Source: Anaerolineae bacterium (GTDB taxonomy: Bacteria > Chloroflexota > Anaerolineae > 4572-78 > J111). From it: 64,000 bases of DNA. Made by a program: the position numbers and the translations under genes. The notes below the pieces were generated by a model. It made no database searches and was not told where the DNA came from. It worked only from the letters and a program-made list of their open reading frames with translations. Shown here piece by piece: positions 42,501 to 49,436 of the stretch. The DNA lies in the NCBI GenBank assembly GCA_023151115.1, contig JAKLJP010000001.1:248001-312000 (forward strand). The letters run 5' to 3'. The first letter of the stretch is position 1, and the number at the start of each line of letters is the position of its first letter.

Positions 42501-45500
42501 CGGAGTTGGATCGTAGACGTCTGGATTGTCCAACTGGCGCGGCTTCCCATAAAACACCCGCTGCTCTGAATGGTCAGGGTTGACCGTGCGAATCATTTGG
42601 CCGCGCGGGTCATAGTACACCGCTGCCTTCTCACCGCGTTGAGCATTGGTGGGTGAGGCAAAGTCCCAGCCCGTGTCGAAAAACGGTTCGTATTTCTCGA
42701 CCACACGGCCCTTGTTGTCATAAATTTGCCAGCCGCTGACGACGACGTTGGGGTCTTGACGATTGGCGTTGCGGGTGCCGGTGACAGTCTGCGCGGTTGC
42801 TGGGTCAGACTGATCAACTGGCAATACGCCCCCGCCAAACGGCGAGTCGCCGAATATCACATCTTCGGCTTGTACACGCGTTTGGATCAGTCGGCCAAAA
42901 CCGTCGGAGTATTCGCGCGCCTCGATCGTCTCATTATGCTCACTGGCTGGGACATTTGCTTCACCATCATGGTGAACGCGGCGGATGGTGCGCGCCTCGA
43001 TCGGCTGGGGATTCGGTTTGCCGTCCTGCCGGCCGCGCTCAAACACCAGAAAGTCATACTCGAACCGGGTGCTGGGATTGTTGAGGTCGCCTGTTCGACT
43101 CTTGTCACGCCCAAAGATTTGACTCACAAGACCAATTGGCGTGAACGAGAATTCGGTCGTATTACCGTTCGGGTCGGTCACCAACCTGGGCTGCATGACG
43201 CGATAGTTGTATTGCACGGTGGTCGTCAACTCGACAGCGTCGGTTACCTTGTTGGGTAACAGTTGGTACTCGTACTCGATCTGGGTTTCATGATTCAGGG
43301 GATCGCGCTGAGTGAGGATCAAACCTTGTCCGTCGCCATGCGGTGAGCGATGAAAATCATATTCCCGCTGGGCGGTAACGGCAAAATAGCCCTGGGTATG
43401 CTCTGGCCTGGTGAGTCCATCGCAGTAGAGATAACCCGCCAGATTGGCCATGCCGGTTTGATAACCCGCAGGATAGTCATTGGTCCAATTCACACCCGTT
43501 GGATTCAGATAAAGCGGTCGCCCGCTCTGGTAAACGTGCTGCAGAATGTCTAGGGTGAGAACCAACTGCTCGCTTCGGACGAGCGCGCCATAGCGACCAA
43601 TTTGCTGATATGGCAATCCGACGAATGACGAGCCGTCATAGTAGTTCACTGTCTGACTGATAATTGCTTTTGCATCGTCCAATGCTTTGCTTTCAATTGT
43701 GCGTTTGAGATCGAGAACGGAAGCAAGCCCATCATTCTGGATTTCGAATGTGGTCACGCGCGCAACTCGATCGACGACGAAGATGGTCCTATCGTCGCGC
43801 TGTGCGTAATCACTTACAGTATGTGTGGCAAGATAGGGGTGTGGCGCGGGCGCACCGGCGGCAATGGTCTGCATCGGATCGCGTCCGCGCGGCACGGCAA
43901 TGCTGATCTGGGAGTGCGGTTGGCCATACGAATCATAATCGCTGGTGAAACTAAATTGCGTCATCGGCTCGCTGCCACGCTCCCATTGAGTGGTGCGCTG
44001 GGCAATCGCATGGGGGAAGAAAATGTGCAGCCGGTCTTCTTTCCCAGCCGCGGGCGGTAAGATTTCGGTCAAGTCGTAGGCGTACTCTGTGACCGTATAA
44101 GGCCGGTCTTCAGGACCGACCTTATCCTGGTTCTCAAAGCGGTCCAGGGCATACAGCTCGCTGCGCAGGACGCTGCCGCGTAAGGCGCGCAAAGCATCCC
44201 GTTTGATGCGCCGGCTTTTGGGTGAATCGAGATACCCGGCCAAAAACCGATTGACCTGCCCGGTGTGGTCGAGCAATCCTGGGTCGCCCTGCCAGTACTC
44301 CGCTGAGCGGTCCAGCTCTTGCCAGTCGCCAAACTCCTCGCCCACCGGCCCCTGGTGGAACCAGGTCCTGGTCAAGGTTGGCTGTGAGAAAAACTGCTTG
44401 TGAGACAGTGCGCCAGCCGGATCGTCGTGCACGTGGGCGAATTTCACTTCGTCACCATGCAGTCCTGTGGCATTGTAGCGTTCGAACATCTCCGTATCGA
44501 GCTGCTCGACCATGCCGAAGCCGCGGAACTCGCGCTCGGCGCCGTCCCAGTAACCGTGATGGTAACGGTACTCGGTGGTCAGCTTGCCACGCGAGATGGC
44601 GTCAATCACTTCGACGCGCTCAACCACCTGCACGGGAAAGGGGAGGGGTGTCTTCCAACGCGTGGCAGGCTTTTTCGCATCCTCGAGATAGAAGCGGGTG
44701 GAGGGCGCATACTGCACCCTGGTAGTGGCCCCCATGTGGTTGTCCATCTCGTTCATGACGTAGGGCTTGACCCCACCGGTGAAATCCAGAAAGTACATGT
44801 GCGGTCGGCCATTGCTATTGGCGTCGGCGCTCCACAATACCCCGCTGACACCTGTCCCCAGCAGATCCAGCAGCCGTACCGCGTCCATGTCGGTCGTGGG
44901 CGGTGTCCCCTGGATCACGATGGGGTCACTCCAGCGATTTCCGCTCTGGTTGATCCAAAGCGTCACCTGCCGGTTGCCGATGTAGACGATATCGGCCAGA
45001 CCATCCCCATCTACATCGCCGAGCAAGATGCGCCGTGGGTCGTAGCCAAAGGTATAGCCATAGTCTCTGAATTTGGGGCTGTTCTGCATATCAATGCGTT
45101 TGCCCCACTGGCCGTACCCCAGATTGGGCCAGTACTCGACATTGCCGTCGTAGACCAGCACGATATCCTGTAAGTTATCGCCGGTCATGTCGCCCCATTT
45201 GACGCGCGGGTCGGAGAAGTTGATGTTGGGGAACACATCTAGAGATTTGCGATGCACCGGCACGATGCTGGACCAGCCTGCATGAGGATCGTTGTAAACA
45301 CACTCCAGGCTCGTGCCGGAGCGAATGGCATCGGTCACACCGTCACCATCCAGGTCAATGAGCCGCACCTCAGGATCCTCGAGATTGAAACCTGGCGGGC
45401 TTTTGTATTTCTGGAAAGAGCGGCGATCCCAAGAGGCGTTATATGTCAGCGGGTAGTAGCCAGCCAGCGGTCCGTTGGTCACCATCAGATCCATGCGACC

Positions 45501-46736
45501 ATCGCCGTTCGCGTCAATCATTTGCACACCGGGATCGCTTAGGGCATGAGCAGGCGCTTCGCGCATCGGGCGTGGCAGGTCGAAGCAGCCGCCGCCCAGG
45601 TTGCGCCAATAACGAACTGCGCCATCCATTTCGAGAATATCAGGCAGACCATTGCCGTGCAGGTCAACTAACTCCAGGTTGGGGTTGGCCAGTGATGAAG
45701 CCGGCAGGTCAGTTCCCTGGACGGCCTGGAACTTGCGCTCTTGCGGCGCGAAGCGGGTGTAGCCGAATTCCAGCGGTGGCAACTGGCGCTTGTGGGTACT
45801 GGCGTCGCCTTCCTCTGCGTCATAAGCATTACCGTCGTCGTCGTAACCAATCAAGTGGACGCGCTTGAGGAGAGAGATACCGTTCCAAGAGTCGTACTCG
45901 TACTCAAAGCGATATTGGCGTACGGTTCGTTCCTGATCCGCATGAGTCTTGATGGTGATCGCGCTGCAGCGTTTCGACCAACGAATCTCAAAGCCAGCTC
46001 GATAGTCCGAAAAGGTATCTGTGCGTTCTTCGTAGGCGAAGGTGACAGATACCAGAAACTGGGGGGTATCATCATAGTCCACATAGCGAATCCGACTCAG
46101 CAAAGGCTGGTCCCAAAGACGCCCGTTCTGATTACCCTGGTCACGTTCGCCGTAATCGTAGAGGATTAGATTGCCGAATGGATCGCTAGTTTGGGTAAGC
46201 TTCCAGGCAAAGACGCGCCCATTCTTGCTGGGATCGGGGTCCGCAATCGTTGCCGGATCAGCGCCAGCCTTACCCTTTGTTCCATACAGGCTGACCAGGC
46301 CATCCTTGCTGCGTACCTGCCAGTAGTCACCTTCGGCGTCGTGGTGGTGATAAATCTGGGCGAACAGGCCTTCCGTGCGCGGCCGATAGCGGGTTACACC
46401 TGGAGTAGGCTCTCCCACCGGAACCAGATCCTCGGCGCCAGATAGGATGAACACGCCGGGCATTTCACTGGGGTCGTAATCGTGGTACTGGGGCACGCCC
46501 TGTGAAGTCTTGCGGCTGACGCCGGGGATGCTCAGACTCCAGCCCAGGCCGAACGGTCCATTGCCGTTGCCGGTGCTGTAGACCAGGTTGAGCTGCGGCT
46601 GGAAGCCGTTGCGACCGGGCGGCAAGGCGATGGGCACCGTAAAGTTACCGGTGCCTGTGTGTAGATCGGGCGTGAACTTCTCGCCGATGCCCTGCATAGC
46701 GCCGCCGCCTTTGGGTAATGTGATAACATCCGGCAT
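39501..46736 (-). CDS. Fused TcB-TcC-like toxin protein with RHS repeats
   Basis: A 2411-aa protein starting right after an AGGAGG site. Residues about 15-300 form an SpvB domain (F-T-P-D-L-H-T-G-T-G-N-F ... G-L-G-W-S-L-S-I-P-G-V), then FG-GAP/VCBS-type repeats (D-x-D-G-D-G motifs) and TcdB middle domains, forming the TcB cocoon. RHS/YD repeats follow (about 1350-2080), ending in the RHS core signature with G-A-R-Y-Y and D-G-L-N-L-Y-I-Y (about 2080-2115), where RHS cores self-cleave. The last 295 residues are a variable toxin region (separate entry). Tc B and C are normally two proteins, though fusions occur. It is not preceded by a signal peptide, as in other Tc loci. Confidence 0.9.
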   Translation of the reverse strand: MPDVITLPKGGGAMQGIGEKFTPDLHTGTGNFTVPIALPPGRNGFQPQLNLVYSTGNGNGPFGLGWSLSIPGVSRKTSQGVPQYHDYDPSEMPGVFILSGAEDLVPVGEPTPGVTRYRPRTEGLFAQIYHHHDAEGDYWQVRSKDGLVSLYGTKGKAGADPATIADPDPSKNGRVFAWKLTQTSDPFGNLILYDYGERDQGNQNGRLWDQPLLSRIRYVDYDDTPQFLVSVTFAYEERTDTFSDYRAGFEIRWSKRCSAITIKTHADQERTVRQYRFEYEYDSWNGISLLKRVHLIGYDDDGNAYDAEEGDASTHKRQLPPLEFGYTRFAPQERKFQAVQGTDLPASSLANPNLELVDLHGNGLPDILEMDGAVRYWRNLGGGCFDLPRPMREAPAHALSDPGVQMIDANGDGRMDLMVTNGPLAGYYPLTYNASWDRRSFQKYKSPPGFNLEDPEVRLIDLDGDGVTDAIRSGTSLECVYNDPHAGWSSIVPVHRKSLDVFPNINFSDPRVKWGDMTGDNLQDIVLVYDGNVEYWPNLGYGQWGKRIDMQNSPKFRDYGYTFGYDPRRILLGDVDGDGLADIVYIGNRQVTLWINQSGNRWSDPIVIQGTPPTTDMDAVRLLDLLGTGVSGVLWSADANSNGRPHMYFLDFTGGVKPYVMNEMDNHMGATTRVQYAPSTRFYLEDAKKPATRWKTPLPFPVQVVERVEVIDAISRGKLTTEYRYHHGYWDGAEREFRGFGMVEQLDTEMFERYNATGLHGDEVKFAHVHDDPAGALSHKQFFSQPTLTRTWFHQGPVGEEFGDWQELDRSAEYWQGDPGLLDHTGQVNRFLAGYLDSPKSRRIKRDALRALRGSVLRSELYALDRFENQDKVGPEDRPYTVTEYAYDLTEILPPAAGKEDRLHIFFPHAIAQRTTQWERGSEPMTQFSFTSDYDSYGQPHSQISIAVPRGRDPMQTIAAGAPAPHPYLATHTVSDYAQRDDRTIFVVDRVARVTTFEIQNDGLASVLDLKRTIESKALDDAKAIISQTVNYYDGSSFVGLPYQQIGRYGALVRSEQLVLTLDILQHVYQSGRPLYLNPTGVNWTNDYPAGYQTGMANLAGYLYCDGLTRPEHTQGYFAVTAQREYDFHRSPHGDGQGLILTQRDPLNHETQIEYEYQLLPNKVTDAVELTTTVQYNYRVMQPRLVTDPNGNTTEFSFTPIGLVSQIFGRDKSRTGDLNNPSTRFEYDFLVFERGRQDGKPNPQPIEARTIRRVHHDGEANVPASEHNETIEAREYSDGFGRLIQTRVQAEDVIFGDSPFGGGVLPVDQSDPATAQTVTGTRNANRQDPNVVVSGWQIYDNKGRVVEKYEPFFDTGWDFASPTNAQRGEKAAVYYDPRGQMIRTVNPDHSEQRVFYGKPRQLDNPDVYDPTPWEAYTYDVNDNAGRTHAGDPRAMLCQHHWNTPANILIDALGRTTETVERNRRRLANGSWSAIEEYHTKSTYDIRGNVLTITDALGRVAFRHEYDLANRTLKILSIDAGTRLSVFDAAGNLVERRDSKSALELSSYDVLNRPIRLWARDQAGQGVTLRQRLIYGDDLNGTGLTRAQTANRNLFGRLYRHYDEAGLLQMNRYDFKGNLVDKSRRVIRDTSIANNWRANWEAQGSANALEPTGRAYQTSSSFDALNRPKEIIYPKDVKDHRAVLKPIYNRAGALEQVKLDGVPYVERIAYNAKGQRVLIAYGNRVMTRYAYDPHTFRLARLRTEHYKSAGALQYPPGPLQSAAQREKSVLQDLAYEYDLAGNIISIHDRTPRCGLLSTPDQLDRDFIYDPLYRLMHATGRECDLQPPNPPWKDIPKCTDLTRTRFYAETYTYDPAGNMERFQHSAGSRGDFTRRFTLAPGNNRLATVSIGNRTFAYIYDDNGNLISEGLTRHFTWNHADQMIVFTDQNGRGRSVEARYLYDAGGMRVKKWVRTNGTGAGESTTTIDGIFEHHLWQKAGQSGENNHLHVMDDQSRVALKRVGAVHPNDRGPDVQYHLGDHLGSSSVVVGGTNAQANAFINREQYYPYGETSFGSFGKKRYRFTGKERDDESGLYYHGARYYASWLGRWTSCDPAGMIDGLNLYIYVNSDPINGFDLEGLQTENKEEQVRSYPTVSAANSHHKVCSACHGSDGIYDIPFVLPDKQPVTFLNVDNFDFRLLDQTLELNPNASKWNTLKASEFMEMGPREQHTVLADLLGEQIAGRAKVTYYPELPGPLGIEVERPLSMAAVEYHETMQANFMMLSGFLMYGSYGGRYPLESGMGVVPSQSQTHTAVTRGEVGLAREQYVARMVGGVVTKNQKGQDYVLKVPSIVGKSLKLDVVGRYGEFILVGGPGKAGNLSQAIESFVQLRRYSDYYNARPMAFFQKGTSKGVLRQAERVLGKENVKTFSLPQP
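39504..40388 (-). other. C-terminal toxin region of the TcB-TcC fusion, no known family
   Basis: About 295 residues after the RHS core. Near the start is a CSACHGSDG stretch, i.e. a perfect c-type haem CXXCH motif, odd for a toxin. The final 115 residues (E-Q-Y-V-A-R-M-V-G-G; K-L-D-V-V-G-x-x-G-E-F-I-L-V-G-G-x-x-K) have an acidic residue, a Glu and a Lys on predicted strands as in the restriction-endonuclease-fold toxins. Both readings are speculative. Confidence 0.4.
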
Positions 46737-46841
46737 TTCAACCTCCTGATTCGAGGATGAACTTCACTGAGACTTGGCCGCCGCCAACCAGGGCACGTTC
46801 AACATAAGTAATCAAAACAATCTTAAACGCTTCCGGCTTGC

Positions 46842-48167
46842 TTACCGCAAAATCACCGGCAAATAAACGATGGGGTAGGAAAAGACATAAGCTGAACCTC
46901 TGTCGCCAGCATAGCCCTGTGCCCCGATCAGCACCGTCTCACCGTTGGCAGCCGCAGCGAAGCCGAAAAAGTTATCCGCCGCTCCATCTGAAGCCCTTAA
47001 CTTGGTGGCGAAGGTGGCCGTTGTGACCCAACCGCCGCTTGGCTTGACAAAGAGGTAGGCCGAACCCTGGCCGCTGTCGTCGCCTGGCGCGCCGGTCACT
47101 ACGGTGTCGCTGATAACGGCCACTGAGAGGCCAAACCGATCCCCCGCTGCCCCGTCCGCAGCCGTTAGCTTGGCCGTTTCGGTCAGCGTGCCGCTCCAAC
47201 CGCCGCCCGGCTTGATAAAGATGTAAGCCGAGCCTTGGTAGTTATCGTCGTCGGAGGCGCCGACCACGACCGTATCGCCGCTGATAGCGGCTGAAAAGCC
47301 GAACATGTCAGTCCCTATCCCATCCGAGGTGATTAGCTTGGCGGTAAAGGTAGAGGTTGTGACCCAACCACCGCCCGGCTTGATAAAGACATAGGCTGCA
47401 TCCGGGGCAGGTTCGGAAAAGAAGCCCATCGCGCCGGCCACGAGGGTATCGCCACTGAGGGCTACGGAGCCGCCGAAAGTATCATTCGTGATCCCGTCTG
47501 AGGCGGTCAGCTTGGCGGTGAAGGTCGAGGTGGTCACCCAACCGCCCCCTGGCTTGGCAAAAACGTATGCTGAACCTTGCTGGGCGTTGGCGCCGATGGT
47601 ATCAAGAGGCGCCCCGGCCACCAGGGTATCACCGTTAATAGCTACTGTGCCAGCAAAATTATCACCCCCTGCTCCGTCGGCCGCCGTTAACTTGGCTGTC
47701 TCGGTCAACATGCCGCTCCAGCCGCCGCTTGGCTTAACAAAGACGTAAGCCGAACCCCTAGTGCCGTTATCCCCAACCGCACCGACCACGATGGTCTCAC
47801 CACTGATGGCGACCGCGAAACCGAACAGATCACCCGTCGCTCCATCCGAGGCAACCAACTTGGCCGTCTGGGTCAGGTTGCCGCTCCAGCCGCCATTGGG
47901 TTTCACAAAAACGTAAGCTGCACCTCTGCTGCTATCGTCCCCAAACGCGCCGACCACGAAGGTATGACTGCTGGCGGCGACCGAGTAGCCCAGATTATCA
48001 CCCCCCACCCCATCTGAGGCGGTCAATTTAGCCGTCTGAGCCGACGGTAACAGATTGGCCAAGCTGACTACTTTCGGCTGCGTTCGCTGGGCGGCATTAA
48101 CTTGAGCCAGACTCACTACCAGCCCGACTGATAATAAACCTAATAGGAATGCTAGAAAAACTTTCAT
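46842..48167 (-). CDS. Secreted FG-GAP-repeat protein
   Basis: A 441-aa protein. The start at 48167 gives a good signal peptide (M-K-V-F-L-A-F-L-L-G-L-L-S-V); the longer frame upstream is a fossil (next entry). The mature part consists of about seven repeats of roughly 54 residues with S-A-Y-V-F-V-K-P-x-G-G-W-S and S-G-D-T-V-V-V-G-A-x-x-D-D, the FG-GAP/integrin beta-propeller blade. C-terminus IVYLPVILR resembles that of the HAF protein. Function unknown, probably surface adhesion or structure. Confidence 0.85.
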   Translation of the reverse strand: MKVFLAFLLGLLSVGLVVSLAQVNAAQRTQPKVVSLANLLPSAQTAKLTASDGVGGDNLGYSVAASSHTFVVGAFGDDSSRGAAYVFVKPNGGWSGNLTQTAKLVASDGATGDLFGFAVAISGETIVVGAVGDNGTRGSAYVFVKPSGGWSGMLTETAKLTAADGAGGDNFAGTVAINGDTLVAGAPLDTIGANAQQGSAYVFAKPGGGWVTTSTFTAKLTASDGITNDTFGGSVALSGDTLVAGAMGFFSEPAPDAAYVFIKPGGGWVTTSTFTAKLITSDGIGTDMFGFSAAISGDTVVVGASDDDNYQGSAYIFIKPGGGWSGTLTETAKLTAADGAAGDRFGLSVAVISDTVVTGAPGDDSGQGSAYLFVKPSGGWVTTATFATKLRASDGAADNFFGFAAAANGETVLIGAQGYAGDRGSAYVFSYPIVYLPVILR

Positions 48168-48305
48168 AAGTTTTCCAATGACCCATGACAATTCCCTGAT
48201 AGGGTGTAGAAGATTATCCTTTTCCCAGGTACCAAAGCTGTTGTACTCGGCCTCACTGACCACGGTGAAGAACGAGCCTCTCAGGTCGGGCAGGATGCGA
48301 GCGTT
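48168..48305 (-). pseudogene. Gene fossil fused in frame to the FG-GAP gene's upstream region
   Basis: N-A-R-I-L-P-D-L-R-G-S-F-F-T-V-V-S-E-A-E-Y and the next 20 residues (G-T-W-E-K-D) look like the end of a small alpha/beta-barrel protein. A second fossil is at 17276. It reads through in frame into the FG-GAP gene, so an automatic start would be placed too far upstream. Confidence 0.4.
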
Positions 48306-48316
48306 GCACCCCTTGG

Positions 48317-48610
48317 CTACCCGGCTTGATGCACCCCCACCTCACCGGCGGTGATTTCGGGCGGGGTGGGCAGCAGCGAGGCCAGATTCTCCTTGACCCA
48401 ACTCGCTGCCATCCGGTTCGACTCCTCCGCTCCGGCTTGGGTCTCAAAGACACTGATAGATGCTACTACCCCATCTCCGGCATTGATAGCGTAGTAAGCC
48501 ATAAAACCTGCTCCCCGGCTGATGATGGGCACAAAACCCTCCCTCACCCGCCGCATGAGCTCGTCCACCGAGCCGGGATCCATTTTGTACCGTCGAATAC
48601 TGGCGTACAT
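48317..48610 (-). CDS. ABM-type dimeric alpha/beta-barrel protein
   Basis: A 97-aa protein with the single-domain pattern of antibiotic-biosynthesis-monooxygenase-like barrels (Y-A-S-I-R-R-Y; G-F-M-A-Y-Y-A-I-N-A-G; S-I-S-V-F-E-T-Q-A-G-A-E-E-S). These small homodimers act as monooxygenases or muconolactone-type isomerases, but most have no known substrate. Its promoter may be within repeat copy B about 55-80 nt upstream (TAGACA-18-TATCCT). Confidence 0.75.
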   Translation of the reverse strand: MYASIRRYKMDPGSVDELMRRVREGFVPIISRGAGFMAYYAINAGDGVVASISVFETQAGAEESNRMAASWVKENLASLLPTPPEITAGEVGVHQAG

Positions 48611-48638
48611 AGTTTGCTCCTTTCTTTCCGGTCAATAA

Positions 48639-48790
48639 TTTGTTTGAATTGGGGGGTACTCAAAGGATAGCACGAAAGGAGCGCGGCTGTCTATCCATCG
48701 TGAAGGGGCTGTGGGATGAAAAAAGAGGGATTTTTGGGGGTGTTCCAGGGGAAAAGAATTAGGTCTTTGTGTGGTCTTTCACTAACCCCA
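48639..48790 (-). repeat. Long direct repeat, copy B, spanning the response regulator 3' end
   Basis: Partner of 17968-18122. It covers the last 10 codons and stop (48759-48761) of the response regulator and the intergenic sequence to the ABM-like gene. Both copies conserve TAGACA (48688-48693 complement) and TATCCT (48664-48669 complement) with an 18-nt spacer, a plausible promoter toward the next minus-strand gene. Confidence 0.8.
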
Positions 48791-49436
48791 ACTGAACGGC
48801 TAATTGGGCGGCCTGGCGGCGATTGACGGCGTGCAGTTTGCTCAAGATACTGCGGAGATGTGTCTTGACGGTGTGCCGGCTGAGGAAAAGCTGGGCTGCA
48901 ATCTCCTTATCGCTGGCCCCGCCGGCCACCCGGCTGAGGATTTCGTGTTCGCGCTGGGTGAGGGTGGCCGAAAGCTCAACCGCCGTGAGCTGAGGGTGGT
49001 TCGCCAGGCGGGCAAACTCTTCGAGTAGGCGGACGGCTAATTTAGGCGGCAAGACCGCTTCGCCGGCCAGCGCGCCCCGGATCCCTTTCAGAAAATCGGC
49101 GGAGCCGGTACTCTTGAGCAGATAACCGTTCGCCCCGGCTTTGATGGCCTCAAGGAGTTTGTCGTCCTTCTCGTGGACGGTGAGCACGAGAATCTTGGCC
49201 TCCAGCAGCGTGGGCGTCGCTCGAATGAGCCGGGTGGCTTCCAGCCCATCGCAGATGGGCATGCTGATATCCATGACGATCAGGTCCGGCTGCAGGTCGC
49301 GGGCCAGGGTCAATGCTTCGAAGCCGTCTCCGGCCTGACCGGCCACTGTTAGGTCTGGCTGGATGTTGAGCAGGGCCGCCAGCCCCTCGCGGAAGAGTTC
49401 GTGATCGTCGGCGAGTAAAATACGTGCCTGGCTCAT
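48759..49436 (-). CDS. NarL/LuxR-family response regulator
   Basis: A 225-aa regulator. The receiver (about 1-120) has the acidic pair in L-A-D-D-H, the phospho-acceptor Asp in I-V-M-D-I-S-M-P and the Lys in the L-L-K-S motif. The LuxR HTH (about 150-212) carries L-T-Q-R-E-H-E-I-L-S and D-K-E-I-A-A-Q-L-F-L-S-R-H-T-V-K-T-H. ATG at 49436 overlaps the kinase stop as ATGA (49433-49436), so it is translationally coupled. The pair is NarX/NarL-like. Confidence 0.92.
   Translation of the reverse strand: MSQARILLADDHELFREGLAALLNIQPDLTVAGQAGDGFEALTLARDLQPDLIVMDISMPICDGLEATRLIRATPTLLEAKILVLTVHEKDDKLLEAIKAGANGYLLKSTGSADFLKGIRGALAGEAVLPPKLAVRLLEEFARLANHPQLTAVELSATLTQREHEILSRVAGGASDKEIAAQLFLSRHTVKTHLRSILSKLHAVNRRQAAQLAVQLGLVKDHTKT

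Noticed and set aside
44400..45173. 257-codon plus-strand frame opposite the TcB-TcC gene
   Set aside because: Shadow of the RHS/VCBS coding strand; no similarity to known proteins.
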